A stretch of DNA of 64,000 nt, taken from positions 62,001-126,000 of the forward strand of contig DAHUXD010000018.1 in assembly GCA_027307335.1 (NCBI GenBank), read 5' to 3'. Positions 37,012-45,388 of the stretch are shown piece after piece. The stretch comes from Acidobacteriota bacterium (GTDB lineage: Bacteria; Acidobacteriota; Thermoanaerobaculia; UBA5066; Gp7-AA6). The notes below the pieces were generated by a model. It did no database searches and was not told the DNA's origin. It was given only the letters and a program-made list of their open reading frames with translations. The translations under genes and the position numbers were made by a program. Every line of letters starts with the position of its first letter. Within the stretch, counting starts at the first letter, position 1.

Positions 37012-37941
37012 GTGCGGATCGTGAACCTTCGTCTCGCTCTCGTCGTCGCGGCGGCGCTCTCGTGCGCGGCCGGATGCGCGCACGCGGCGGCCGCTCCCGC
37101 CTCCGCGCCCCCGACTCTTGCCGAGGCGAGACGCGGCAGTCTCCTCATCGTCGGCGGCGGCCCGATTCCCGACGCCTTGATCGCGCGATTCGTCACGCTC
37201 GCGGGAGGACGCGGCCACGCGCGCATTCTCGCTCTGCCGATGGCGTCGGAGGACGCCGACGCGGGAGTGGAGATCGTCGGCGATTTCCAGCATCTCGGCG
37301 CGGAGGCCGAGCGTCTCGTCCTCACGCGCGCCCAGGCGGACACCGACGAGACCGCGCGCAAGATCGCGGGCGCGACCGGCATCTGGTTCGGCGGCGGCGA
37401 CCAGTCGCGCCTGATGGCGGTGCTGATGGGGACGCGCGCCGAGGCGGCGCTGCGCGAGCTCTACCTTCGAGGCGGCGGTGTCCTGGGAGGCACGTCCGCC
37501 GGGGCGGCCGTGATGTCCACCCCGATGATCACGGGGGACGAGCGCCGTCCCGGCGGGGATCGGCCGCCTCCGAAGGACTCCTCGGACGCCTTCATGACGA
37601 TCGCGCGGGACGACGTCATCACGGCCGAGGGCTTCGACGTCGTCCCGGGGGCGATCGTGGACCAGCACTTCGTGCGCCGTCGCCGGCACAACCGACTGCT
37701 CTCTCTCATCCTCGAGAATCCCCGGCTCGTGGGAATCGGCATCGACGAGTCGACGGCGCTCGAGGTGCCGCCGGAGGGGCCCTGGCGCGTCCTCGGCGCG
37801 AGCGTCGCCGTCGTCTACGACGCGCGCGCGGCGAAGATCACGCCGCCGGGGACGACCCTGGGAGCCGCGGACCTGAAGCTGTCGGTCCTGCCGGCGGGGA
37901 GCACCTACGACGTGACGTCGGGATTCGTCACGCTGCCGTAA
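37012..37941 (+). CDS. Cyanophycinase-like peptidase, exported (S51 family)
   Basis: A 309-residue protein of the cyanophycinase/S51 peptidase group: LLIVGGGPIPDALIARFV, ALPMAS, GIWFGGGDQSRLM, the nucleophile elbow GGTSAGAAVM (Ser at about 163), DQHFVRRRRHNRLLSLI and GIGIDESTAL. Family members cut beta-Asp-Arg bonds of cyanophycin or related isoaspartyl peptides. The N-terminus has two cysteines in a lipobox-like setting (ALSCAAGC), so an exported, perhaps lipidated, enzyme is likely. The start is GTG at 37012, with an AAGGAGG ribosome site eight bases upstream. No cyanophycin synthetase is nearby, pointing to degradation of external polymer. Confidence 0.88.
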   Translation: MRIVNLRLALVVAAALSCAAGCAHAAAAPASAPPTLAEARRGSLLIVGGGPIPDALIARFVTLAGGRGHARILALPMASEDADAGVEIVGDFQHLGAEAERLVLTRAQADTDETARKIAGATGIWFGGGDQSRLMAVLMGTRAEAALRELYLRGGGVLGGTSAGAAVMSTPMITGDERRPGGDRPPPKDSSDAFMTIARDDVITAEGFDVVPGAIVDQHFVRRRRHNRLLSLILENPRLVGIGIDESTALEVPPEGPWRVLGASVAVVYDARAAKITPPGTTLGAADLKLSVLPAGSTYDVTSGFVTLP

Positions 37942-37983
37942 GAAGAAGCAGGGGCGCAGGGGTGAGGGGCAAAGCCCCCACAG

Positions 37984-38370
37984 TCAATCCGCGACCGACA
38001 GAATCCTCGGCGCCGCGGCCACACCGCGACGCCGCTCGCCCTGGCGGCGTTCCCCGCGCCGGCGCTCGTTCATCCGCCGGTCGTGGATGAAGAACTCGGC
38101 GGCATCGACCACGGGCGGCCGCGGCAGCGGGTGGAATCGAATCGAAAGGGCGCTCGACTCCTCGGGCCGCGGCACCAGGATTTCCCGGATGAAGCCCGCC
38201 TCGAGAGCGGCGGTGGGGATTCCGAGCACGTCGTTGACGGCCGCGACGATGCGCCGCGCATCCGCCTCGAAGATCGTCTTCGCCAGCGTCCAGCCGGCCG
38301 AGTTCAGGATCGCCCGGCCCTCGCTCGTCCAGGGCTCCGGCTGGTGCTGCTCCTTGCCCCGTCCCGACAT
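37984..38370 (-). CDS. Conserved-looking hypothetical protein
   Basis: A 128-residue soluble protein with an Arg-rich tail (IHDRRMNERRRGERRQGERR) and a central region of mixed helix and strand (AKTIFEADARRIVAAVNDVLG). I do not recognise the family. A GAGGAGG ribosome site directly precedes the ATG, which supports a real gene. It is 95 bp downstream of the amino-acid permease gene on the same strand and convergent with the cyanophycinase-like gene. Confidence 0.65.
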   Translation of the reverse strand: MSGRGKEQHQPEPWTSEGRAILNSAGWTLAKTIFEADARRIVAAVNDVLGIPTAALEAGFIREILVPRPEESSALSIRFHPLPRPPVVDAAEFFIHDRRMNERRRGERRQGERRRGVAAAPRILSVAD

Positions 38371-38465
38371 TCGACCTCCTCGTCCTTTAAGGAAGCACGA
38401 CCCTGCCGCACCGGGACGCTCGGGTCAGGCTCGACGAATGGTAGCAGGAAAGGAACGCGCGCCGT

Positions 38466-39806
38466 TCAAGTTTTGCGCGGACGCAGGAGCCAGAACGAGA
38501 GACCGAGCGCCGACCACGCGGCGAACGCGATCCACTCGGCGCCGGAGAAACTGCCGGGCACGAACGGCAGCGCCTTCATCGCGACGATCGCGGCCGCGAC
38601 GGCGGCGCCGACTCCCGCCGCGCGCCGGCCCGGCGCGGAGGCGCCGCGGTGACGCGCGAGGTACGCCGCGCAGGTCGTGAACCAGCCGATTCCGACGGCG
38701 AGCGAACCGACCTCGGTCACCGGCACGAGCAGCGCGTCGCCGAGAAATGCCGCGGCCGCGGTGAGGACCGCCATCAGACCGATCGCGAAGACGGGAGCCC
38801 CCGAGCGGGCGCCCGTGCGGGCGAGCGACCCGTGCACGAAGCCGCGCCTCCCGATGCCGTAGAGGAGCCGCGTCGACGCGACGAAGTTGCCGTTGAAGAT
38901 CTTGGCGAGCGAGAGCACGGCCGCGAAGAGGATCAGGTGCGCCACCGCCCGCGAGGAGAACGCCCTCTCGAAGGCCGCCTCGGTGCCGAGCTTCTCGGCG
39001 ACCAGGGTGCGCCACGGAAAGACGAGCGAGACCGCCGCGACGATCGTGCAGTAGAAGAGCGTTCCCGCCGTGCAGGCGGCGAGGATCGCGCGCCCGAACC
39101 CGCCGCGATCGAAGCCGTCGCGCGCCTCTTCCGAGCCCTTCCCGACCGACTCGAACCCCGTCATGAAGTACGGAACGATCTGCAGGACGAGGAGGATCGA
39201 CAGGAGCGCGCCGGACGAGCCCGGGCGGGAGAAGAGGGGCGGGAGGTTCGCGGCGCTGCCTCGCAGCAGGCCCGCCGCCGTGAAGAGCCCGAAGAGGCCG
39301 AGCAGACCGAAGGTGAGCGCATTCTGGAACGCGCCGGAGATCCGGATGCCGACGAGGTTGATCCCGGCGACGAGCGCCGTCAGCGCCAGGCCGGCGGCGA
39401 GCCGGGGCGCCGTGATCGTCTTGCCCGCGACCTCGTAGAGCGGAACGGAATTCATCGCGGGAAGGACGCGCGCGAGGAGGTTGCCGATCGCCACGGCCTC
39501 CCACGGGCAGACGATCGCGTACGCGAGCACCATCGTCCACGCGGCCGCGAAGCTCGCCGCCGGCGGGAACACGCCCTCGGCGTACGCGATCTCGGCGCCC
39601 GCGTCGGGGACCTCCGCGACCATCCGGCCGTAGGTGCGCGCGACCGGCAGGAGCAGCGCGCCGCCGAGGAGGAAGCCGAGGAACGCGCCGGCGGGTCCGC
39701 CGCGGCCGAGCCAATCGTCCATGAGGACGACCCACCCGACGCCGACCATCGTGCCGAAGCCGAAGGTGAAGTACTCGACCGCCGTCAGCCCGCGCCGCAG
39801 TCCCAC
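38466..39806 (-). CDS. APC family amino-acid permease
   Basis: A 446-residue inner-membrane transporter with about 12 hydrophobic helices and the APC-type opening LTAVEYFTFGFGTMVGVGWV, where helix 1 is broken by a Gly-rich motif that binds the substrate amino group. Central motifs such as MTGFESVGKGSEEARDGF also fit the family. It probably imports amino acids or polyamines. The GTG at 39806 has a CAGGAG ribosome site. It is divergent from an aminotransferase gene across only 44 bp, suggesting a shared amino-acid-catabolic role. Confidence 0.9.
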   Translation of the reverse strand: MGLRRGLTAVEYFTFGFGTMVGVGWVVLMDDWLGRGGPAGAFLGFLLGGALLLPVARTYGRMVAEVPDAGAEIAYAEGVFPPAASFAAAWTMVLAYAIVCPWEAVAIGNLLARVLPAMNSVPLYEVAGKTITAPRLAAGLALTALVAGINLVGIRISGAFQNALTFGLLGLFGLFTAAGLLRGSAANLPPLFSRPGSSGALLSILLVLQIVPYFMTGFESVGKGSEEARDGFDRGGFGRAILAACTAGTLFYCTIVAAVSLVFPWRTLVAEKLGTEAAFERAFSSRAVAHLILFAAVLSLAKIFNGNFVASTRLLYGIGRRGFVHGSLARTGARSGAPVFAIGLMAVLTAAAAFLGDALLVPVTEVGSLAVGIGWFTTCAAYLARHRGASAPGRRAAGVGAAVAAAIVAMKALPFVPGSFSGAEWIAFAAWSALGLSFWLLRPRKT

Positions 39807-39812
39807 CGCCGT

Positions 39813-39844
39813 CTCCTGTATTCTTCCGCGTCACTGTACAGGAG
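39813..39844. promoter_or_regulatory. Inverted repeat carrying both ribosome sites of a divergent pair
   Basis: CTCCTGTA (39813-39820) and TACAGGAG (39837-39844) form an inverted repeat with a 16-base spacer. Each arm contains the Shine-Dalgarno sequence of one of the two divergent genes (permease at 39806, aminotransferase at 39851). The 44-bp gap must also hold the promoters. Confidence 0.3.
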
Positions 39845-39850
39845 CAACGT

Positions 39851-41029
39851 TTGACCGCCCGCCGCCTTCGCCGCCTCTCGCGGCGCACCCGGCCGTTCCA
39901 GGAATCCGTGATCCGCGAGATGACCCGTCTCGGCGCGGAGGTCGGAGGCGTCAACCTCGCGCAGGGCCTCCCCGACTTCGAGCCGCCGCCGGAGCTCGTC
40001 GAGGCCCTCGAGCGCGCGCTCGAGTCGGAAGAGAACCACCAGTACAGCTACACGTGGGGCGCGCCCGAGCTGCGCGCGGCGGTCGCCGCGAAGTCGGCGC
40101 GCTTCAACAACATCCGCACGAGTTCCGACGAGGTCACGATCACGTGCGGCGTCTCGGAGGGGGTCGTGGCCGCCGTGCTCGCGCTGACCGAACCCGGTGA
40201 CGAGGTCGTCGTCTTCGAGCCCTGGTACGAGAACTACGTGCCGGCGTGCGCGCTGGCGGGAGTCGTGCCGCGGTACGTGCCGCTGTCCGAGCCCGGGTAC
40301 CGCCTCGACCCGGATCGGCTCGAGCGCGCCGTCACGCCGCGGACCCGCCTCGTCATCGTCAACACGCCCGGCAATCCCAGCGGCCGCGTCTTCTCGCGCG
40401 AGGAGCTCGAGGGCGTCGCCCGCGTCTGCGCGCGGCACGGGCTCGTCGCGGTCACCGACGAGATCTACGAGCACATGTGGTACGACGGCCGCCGGCCCGT
40501 GAGCCTCGGCTCGCTGCCCGGCATGGAGGACCGCACGGTCACCCTCTCGGGTCTCGGCAAGACGTACGCGGTCACCGGCTGGCGCGTCGGCTGGGCGATT
40601 GCGGCCGCGCCGCTGACGGCGCTCGTCCGGAAGGTCCACGATTACCTGACGATCTGCGCTCCCACGCCGTTCCAGATGGCGGGCGTGGCCGCGCTCGCGC
40701 TGCCGGACGCGTACTACGAGCGGCTTCGCGCGACGTACGCCGCGAGGCGGACGATTCTCCTCGAGGCGCTCTCGGGCGCGGGCCTTCTCTTCGCGCCTCC
40801 CGAGGGCGCGTACTACGTGATGGCCGACGCGCGGGAGCTCGGCTGGAAGGACGACTGGGATTTCGTCGAGTTCCTCGCCCGGAAGGTCGGCGTCGTCGCG
40901 GTGCCCGGCTCGAGCTTCTACCGCCGAGGCGGCCGCACGCGCGCGCGCTTCAACTTCGCCAAGAAGGAGGAGACGCTGCGCGAGGCGGCGCGGCGGCTCG
41001 CGGGAAGGAGCCTGAGGGCGAAGGGGTAG
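39851..41029 (+). CDS. PLP-dependent aminotransferase, class I/II
   Basis: A 392-residue fold-type I aminotransferase of the kynurenine/methionine aminotransferase (YbdL/CCBL-like) group. It shows VNLAQGLPDFEPP, YSYTWGAPELRAAVA, FEPWYENYVPA, NTPGNPSGRVF, TDEIYEHMWYDG and the PLP lysine in SGLGKTYAVTGWRVGW (about 237), with a C-terminal RFNFAKKEETL. It is a cytoplasmic enzyme transferring the amino group of an amino acid to a 2-oxo acid. The start is TTG at 39851 with a GGAG ribosome site. Its divergent partner is an APC permease, which fits uptake followed by transamination. Confidence 0.9.
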   Translation: MTARRLRRLSRRTRPFQESVIREMTRLGAEVGGVNLAQGLPDFEPPPELVEALERALESEENHQYSYTWGAPELRAAVAAKSARFNNIRTSSDEVTITCGVSEGVVAAVLALTEPGDEVVVFEPWYENYVPACALAGVVPRYVPLSEPGYRLDPDRLERAVTPRTRLVIVNTPGNPSGRVFSREELEGVARVCARHGLVAVTDEIYEHMWYDGRRPVSLGSLPGMEDRTVTLSGLGKTYAVTGWRVGWAIAAAPLTALVRKVHDYLTICAPTPFQMAGVAALALPDAYYERLRATYAARRTILLEALSGAGLLFAPPEGAYYVMADARELGWKDDWDFVEFLARKVGVVAVPGSSFYRRGGRTRARFNFAKKEETLREAARRLAGRSLRAKG

Positions 41030-41057
41030 ATCGCGAAGGGACGCCCCTCACCCCTAC

Positions 41058-41134
41058 CCCCTCTCCCAAGGGGAGAGGGGTGTCTGTTCTTGTATGGCCT
41101 CTCACCCCTCGCCCCTCTCCCGGAGGGAGAGGGG
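41058..41134. terminator. Twin hairpins between convergent genes
   Basis: Two stem-loops with identical arms CCCCTCTCCC/GGGAGAGGGG, at 41058-41080 and 41112-41134, lie between the aminotransferase stop (41029) and the stop of the metalloprotease gene (41148). They may act as a bidirectional terminator; no long T-run follows. The motif could also be an abundant genome repeat. Confidence 0.5.
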
Positions 41135-41147
41135 TTGCGGTTCCTTG

Positions 41148-43115
41148 TCAGGGACACGTGCCAAACGCGGCCGTGTCCTGGATCGGTGCGAACGCGGTGC
41201 CCTGCGGGTTGACGTACGGCTTCTGGATCCCGGTGTGCTCGTCGACGACCGTCAGCGTCGCCATGACGTTCGTCAGGCCCGCGGCGAAAACCCAGTAGTG
41301 CCCGTTGACGGCGCAGCCATTCAGCACCTTCACGACCGCCTCGATGTTCGTGTCGCTGAAGAACCAGAAATAGCCCGAGTCCGAGGTGAGGGGAATCCCC
41401 GTGCCGTCGCCGGAGGTTCCATCGGTCTTCTGCCAGTGGATCGTCGTCTTGAATCGGCCGCCGTTCAGACAGAGCGTCCGAGGGTCGACGACGCAGACGC
41501 CCGGGCTGCCGGCCGCGACCGTGACGGCCTTCGCCGTCGCGGGGCTCGAGCCGCTGAGGTTCCCGGCGACCAGGGTCACCGTGTAGTGGCCCGCGACGCC
41601 GTACGTGTGCGACGGGTTCCGGAGCGTCGACGTGTTGTTCACTCCCGAGGTCGGATCGCCGAAGTTCCAGTTCCATCCCGTCGCGCCGCCCGTCGAGGCG
41701 TCCGCAAAGCTCACCGGCGAGCTCGCGATGGCCGGGGACGTGACGATTCGGAAGTCGGCCGCCGGCACGGCGCCCACCGCGGCGGTGCCGTAGTAGTACT
41801 GGATTCCCTGGATGTCGTCCGTCTGAGGCGTGTCCGGCTTGTCGGACGAGATGACCGAGCGCATGACCGCGCTCGACCAGTCGGACGAGCTGGTCGTGCT
41901 GTGAATGCTCTCGACCGCGACTGGCGGCGTCGCCCCGTTGCTGTCGGGATGGCCGAGGCCGAGCACGTGGCCGACCTCGTGGAGGACCGCCGAGCGGAAG
42001 GTCGCGGCCGAGTACATCGGGTTCGTGCAGGTGACCTTCCGCATCGAGACCGTCGCGGTCGCAACGGCGTAGAAGTTCGGATCGCCGCGATACGACACCG
42101 GCCCCCCCGACACCTGGTCCGGACCGCCGAGCCCGATCACGCCGGCCGGGGGGCACCCGAGCGCGGTGTTCCAGGCCGTTCCGTTGTCCTGACTCGTCGT
42201 GGCGTCGAGCTTGACCGAGACGTTGGCGGGGGAGCCCGTGGTGCTCAGCTCGACGTCGGTCGAGGGAACGCCGTGCCAGGCGTCGGCCGCGTTCTGGACG
42301 TCGCAGTTGGCGTCCGTGCCGCACTTCGGCTCGTCGTTGAAGAGGTTCGTCTGCGTGCCGGAAACGGTGATGACCGCGTTGTTCGAGTGCGGCTGCTGGT
42401 TGCCGAAAAACCACCGGAAGAGGCACGGGATGTCGTTTCCGGAGCCGTCCTGACAGCCGCCGCCGGGCTCGCGGCTGCCGAGGTTGACCCACTTGGCCGC
42501 GGCGCGGAGGGGCGCCGCATAGGCCACGGCGGCCGTCGCGTCCCCGCGAGCGGCCGAGCGGAGAAAGGCGAGGAACGACTCCGCGTCGCGCGCGCCGGCA
42601 ATCGCGTCCGGAGAGGCTGTCCGCTTCGAGGCGAGGAGGTCCTCGGCATCGGAGAACGCGGGGCGCACCGCGAATCGGCGGCCCGCGTCGTCCGTCACGA
42701 CGACGAACTTCGAGAGCCCGAGCTCCGTCAGCCGGAACTGTCCGGGATGCGCCGGGTGCGGCGCGAGCATCAGGATGACCTCCTCGCCCGGCGAAAAGAC
42801 GGGCGTGCCTCCGAGCCACCAAACCGTGTCGCCGAGGCGCCCCCCGGGCAACCGGACCGCGAACGTTTCGCCGGGAGATCCCTTGATCGAGTCGATCAGC
42901 GAGAGCGTGATCACGGTGAACGGGCGGTCCTCGCCGTCGACCGTTTCCGCCTCCACGGACGATCCGATCACCCTCGCGTGCGCGACGATGGGCGCGCCCG
43001 CGACGAGGTCGGCATCGGACATCGGGAGGTACGTGGCGCCGGAAGCGACGAGAGCCGGGAGGACGAGGGCGAGGAAAGACTGGCCGACGCAACGCAGGAT
43101 GCGGACGGTGGTCAT
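41148..43115 (-). CDS. Secreted matrixin-like metalloprotease with PKD domain
   Basis: A 655-residue exported protein with a signal peptide (FLALVLPALVASGA) and an N-terminal region of about 150 residues with beta-strand character (HARVIGSSVEAETVDGEDRP). A metzincin catalytic domain contains HEVGHVLGLGHPD (zinc motif HExxHxxGxxH), followed by VMRSVISSDK near the Met-turn and TDDIQGIQYYYG as in matrixins. A PKD domain (GWNWNFGDPTSG ... SHTYGVAGHYTVTL) and a C-terminal domain with CLNGGRFKTTIHW and SDSGYFWFF, frequent in secreted acidobacterial proteins, complete it. The ATG at 43115 has a GGAG ribosome site. Function: extracellular proteolysis. Confidence 0.88.
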   Translation of the reverse strand: MTTVRILRCVGQSFLALVLPALVASGATYLPMSDADLVAGAPIVAHARVIGSSVEAETVDGEDRPFTVITLSLIDSIKGSPGETFAVRLPGGRLGDTVWWLGGTPVFSPGEEVILMLAPHPAHPGQFRLTELGLSKFVVVTDDAGRRFAVRPAFSDAEDLLASKRTASPDAIAGARDAESFLAFLRSAARGDATAAVAYAAPLRAAAKWVNLGSREPGGGCQDGSGNDIPCLFRWFFGNQQPHSNNAVITVSGTQTNLFNDEPKCGTDANCDVQNAADAWHGVPSTDVELSTTGSPANVSVKLDATTSQDNGTAWNTALGCPPAGVIGLGGPDQVSGGPVSYRGDPNFYAVATATVSMRKVTCTNPMYSAATFRSAVLHEVGHVLGLGHPDSNGATPPVAVESIHSTTSSSDWSSAVMRSVISSDKPDTPQTDDIQGIQYYYGTAAVGAVPAADFRIVTSPAIASSPVSFADASTGGATGWNWNFGDPTSGVNNTSTLRNPSHTYGVAGHYTVTLVAGNLSGSSPATAKAVTVAAGSPGVCVVDPRTLCLNGGRFKTTIHWQKTDGTSGDGTGIPLTSDSGYFWFFSDTNIEAVVKVLNGCAVNGHYWVFAAGLTNVMATLTVVDEHTGIQKPYVNPQGTAFAPIQDTAAFGTCP

Positions 43116-43214
43116 GGGGTGCTCCAGAGCCGGGAAGATAGCGCGGAACGGCCCTCCGACGGCATGGAGAGGGTCCCCCTCGCCCGCGTCCGCCTGTGGG
43201 AAACTCCGCAGCCC

Positions 43215-43721
43215 ATGGCCTCGACCTCGCCGCTGCCCGAAGCCCCCGACCGGCGGCCCCGGCTCTCCGCCGGGTTCCTCTGGATCATCGTCTTCAAGCT
43301 CGCGAAGTCGGCCGCGTTCTTCCTCCTCGGCGCCGTCGCGCTGCGCATCGCCCGCCTGCCCCACCACTCGGAGCCGCTCGAGGTCGCCCGTCTCCTCGGT
43401 GTGAACTCGAGGAGCGTCCTCGTCCAGCATCTCTCCCTGATCGTCTCCGCGCTGACGACCCGCGAGGTCGAGGCGATCGGCGCCGCCTGCATCCTGATCG
43501 GCCTCGTCTTTGCCGCGGAGGGAACTCTGCTCGCGGCGCGCGTGCCCTGGGCTCCCTACTTCACGATCGTGCTGACCGCGCTCGGCATTCCCCCGGAGCT
43601 CATCGAGATCGCGCGCCGCCCGGAGAGCCTCCGGCGCTACGCGCTGCTCGCGATCAACGTCGCGATCCTGATCTATCTCTGGCGCCGGCGGAACGAGTTC
43701 AGGAGCCGGCGGCCGGGCTAG
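43215..43721 (+). CDS. DUF2127 family membrane protein
   Basis: A 168-residue membrane protein with about four helices and the DUF2127-type opening LSAGFLWIIVFKLAKSAAFFLLGAV, later ACILIGLVFAAEGTLLAAR, PYFTIVLTALGIPPELIEI and INVAILIYLWRRR. The function of the family is unknown. An in-frame ATG at 43164 would add 17 residues; the later ATG better fits family length. It is divergent from the metalloprotease gene, and its last 23 bp overlap the 3' end of the selenoprotein-like gene on the other strand. Confidence 0.8.
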   Translation: MASTSPLPEAPDRRPRLSAGFLWIIVFKLAKSAAFFLLGAVALRIARLPHHSEPLEVARLLGVNSRSVLVQHLSLIVSALTTREVEAIGAACILIGLVFAAEGTLLAARVPWAPYFTIVLTALGIPPELIEIARRPESLRRYALLAINVAILIYLWRRRNEFRSRRPG

Positions 43722-44364
43722 CGTCGGGGAACCGCTTCGCGAGCCACGCCTCGACCTCCTCGGGGTGATACCCGAAGGGGCCCGGCTTTCCCTTGTAGAC
43801 GATCGCGCCGTTCTCGTCGATGACGTAGAGGCGCTCCGGCCAACCCGCGTACGCCTGGTTCGCGGGATTCTCGATCGGATCCACGACGAGCGGGATCGAG
43901 TAGTGGAACCGCTTGACGAAGTCGTTCGCGATCTTCAAACGATCGGCTTGATTCGTCGGCTGCGGATAGCAGACGCCCTCCGTCACGTTCGAGTCCATCT
44001 GCCACTCGTCGAGCGGGTGGGCCTCCTTGATGTAGAGCGTCAGGAACTGCACCCGGTCGCCGTACTTCTTCTGCAGCGCCTCCATCCGCCCGACCGAGCG
44101 GCGGAACGGGGGTCAGGTGAAGCTGCCGAAGATCAGGACCGTGGGCTTGCCGGCGAGCCTGTCGGCGAGACGGACCGGCGTCGCGCCATCCAGGGCGAGG
44201 AGACCCACGTCGGGCGCGCGGTCTCCCACCTTGAGCGTGCCCTCCTGCCGCTGGTCGTAGCGGAGCATGCCGATGAGATTGCGCGGGCCGCCGATCATGT
44301 AGGTGAATCCGCAGAGCGCGAGCAGCGCGACGACGCCGAGCCCGATCAGAATCTTTTTGATCAT
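43699..44364 (-). CDS. Deiodinase-like thioredoxin-fold selenoprotein (TGA = Sec)
   Basis: A single frame of 222 codons interrupted only by TGA at 44115-44113 (codon 84). It encodes an N-terminal membrane anchor (MIKKILIGLGVVALLALCGF), VGDRAPDVGLLALDG, then PTVLIFGSFT-TGA-PPFRRSVGRMEALQKKYGD and FLTLYIKEAHPLDEW, plus PLVVDPIENPANQAYAGWPERLYVIDENG. The FGSxT-U-PPF motif is the active site of the iodothyronine-deiodinase-like family, where the TGA position is selenocysteine (Cys in other bacteria). The reading frame stays perfectly in register on both sides, and a SECIS-like hairpin follows. It is probably a membrane-anchored thiol/peroxide redox enzyme. An annotation that treats TGA as stop would give two broken pieces. 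The alternative is a nonsense mutation. Confidence 0.85.
44086..44104 (-). promoter_or_regulatory. Bacterial SECIS-like hairpin after the in-frame TGA
   Basis: Downstream of the TGA (44115-44113), CCGCC (44104-44100) pairs with GGCGG (44090-44086). The loop contains GGT at 44095-44093, that is 18-20 bases after the TGA. In the E. coli fdhF element the loop GGU lies at almost the same distance. The fold is read by eye only; local GC content makes hairpins common. Confidence 0.5.
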
Positions 44365-44378
44365 GCGATTCTCACCAT

Positions 44379-44406
44379 GGGGTCAGGTCTCTGAAAGTGT
44401 GACTTT
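44379..44406 (+). repeat. REP copy, left of the RAYT gene
   Basis: GGGGTCAGGTCTCTGAAAGT followed by GTGACTTT. It contains the stop codon of the transposase gene: TGA on the minus strand is part of TGACCCC, and the last residues VTLSET are encoded by the repeat. Confidence 0.85.
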
Positions 44407-45354
44407 GATCAACGCCGCCCGCATCTTAGCAATTCGGCGACGGAATTCGGGATCCGCCTCGAGTAGGTACTCGGCGGAGGTGGCGAGTTGCGATGCCGCC
44501 CAACGCTCGACGTCCAGACGGCTGGCGAACTCGGATTCCCGTAAACCGGCCTCGTGCCGGGCCAGATAAGCGACGGCAAGCCGAAGGGGATTTCGCCGCT
44601 TCTGGATGAGTAGCTCCCTCGAGCATCGCAGTTCCTGCGTCGCGACATCCACGATCGCCTCGAGGCTCGGCCGCACGCAATGACGCTGCCTCCAGGGAGC
44701 CTCTCGCCCCATCCCCCCCGCGTTGATTCGTCGCTGAATCTGTTTCCGGAACGACGAGCCCCCGAGAACGAACTGCTTTCGGATGTTGACCCAGGGAGCG
44801 CGCGGATTCGCGAGACCGGCCGCGACGAACTGTTGATATCGATCGCCGGCGAGCGCTCCCCCGCCGAACTGCGCCATCGTCCAGTCGACTTCCAGCCATG
44901 CCGTGGGCCTTTCGAGGCCTGCAGTCGCCCTGTAATTGCTCCACTGCCAGTCCTCGGGACGTCTCGAAAGACCGGCCCGAACCGGATTCAGCACCACGTA
45001 GCGAACGATCTCCAGGAGGTGCGCTTCCTTCTCGATCAGAATCGAATGAAACCGCCCCTGAAAGAGGTGCCCCACTCGCTCGTGACGCCGATTGAATCGC
45101 TGTGTGTAGATACCGTTGATCTGCCTCATTCCCCGAGAGAGGTTCGCCTCCGGGGTCTCGACCAGGAGGTGGTAATGGTTGCCCATCAGGACGTAGGCGT
45201 GAACTCGCCAGCGCAGGATCGTCACCGCGCGACGGAACAGTGTCAGAAGGAAGCGGCGATCCTCATCGTCGCGGAAGATGTCCCGTTTCTCGTTTCCGCG
45301 GCAGGTGACGTGCCAGACCGCGCCGGCGTGATCCAGCCTCAGTGGACGGCTCAT
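44383..45354 (-). CDS. REP-associated tyrosine transposase (RAYT)
   Basis: A 323-residue Y1/HUH transposase of the TnpA-REP group: MSRPLRLDHAGAVWHVTCRG (typical start), HAYVLMGNHYHLLVE with the HUH histidines, the catalytic Tyr in INGIYTQRFNRRH, and GHLFQGRFHSILIE. The C-terminal part (SLEAIVDVATQELRCSREL) resembles a DnaA-type helix-turn-helix that may recognise REP DNA. RAYTs are single-copy, domesticated-looking enzymes that mobilise REP/REPIN repeats. A GTG at 45393 inside the right REP would add 13 residues; MSRPLR is the family start. There is no strong ribosome site. The gene sits immediately upstream of the selenoprotein-like gene on the same strand. Confidence 0.9.
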   Translation of the reverse strand: MSRPLRLDHAGAVWHVTCRGNEKRDIFRDDEDRRFLLTLFRRAVTILRWRVHAYVLMGNHYHLLVETPEANLSRGMRQINGIYTQRFNRRHERVGHLFQGRFHSILIEKEAHLLEIVRYVVLNPVRAGLSRRPEDWQWSNYRATAGLERPTAWLEVDWTMAQFGGGALAGDRYQQFVAAGLANPRAPWVNIRKQFVLGGSSFRKQIQRRINAGGMGREAPWRQRHCVRPSLEAIVDVATQELRCSRELLIQKRRNPLRLAVAYLARHEAGLRESEFASRLDVERWAASQLATSAEYLLEADPEFRRRIAKMRAALIKVTLSET

Positions 45355-45388
45355 CCACTGACTAGTTGTCTCGAGAACGTCCACCGAG

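Noticed and set aside
41094-43214. Upstream part of the plus-strand frame leading into the DUF2127 gene.
   Set aside because: It is antisense to the metalloprotease gene; only the part after 43215 shows a protein family.
44107-44117. GGGGTCAGGT inside the selenoprotein-like gene, resembling a REP head, as a possible source of the TGA.
   Set aside because: The flanking codons encode the family motif FGSFT and PPF on both sides, so the match is explained by the conserved active site and not by an insertion. The REP sequence does not continue.
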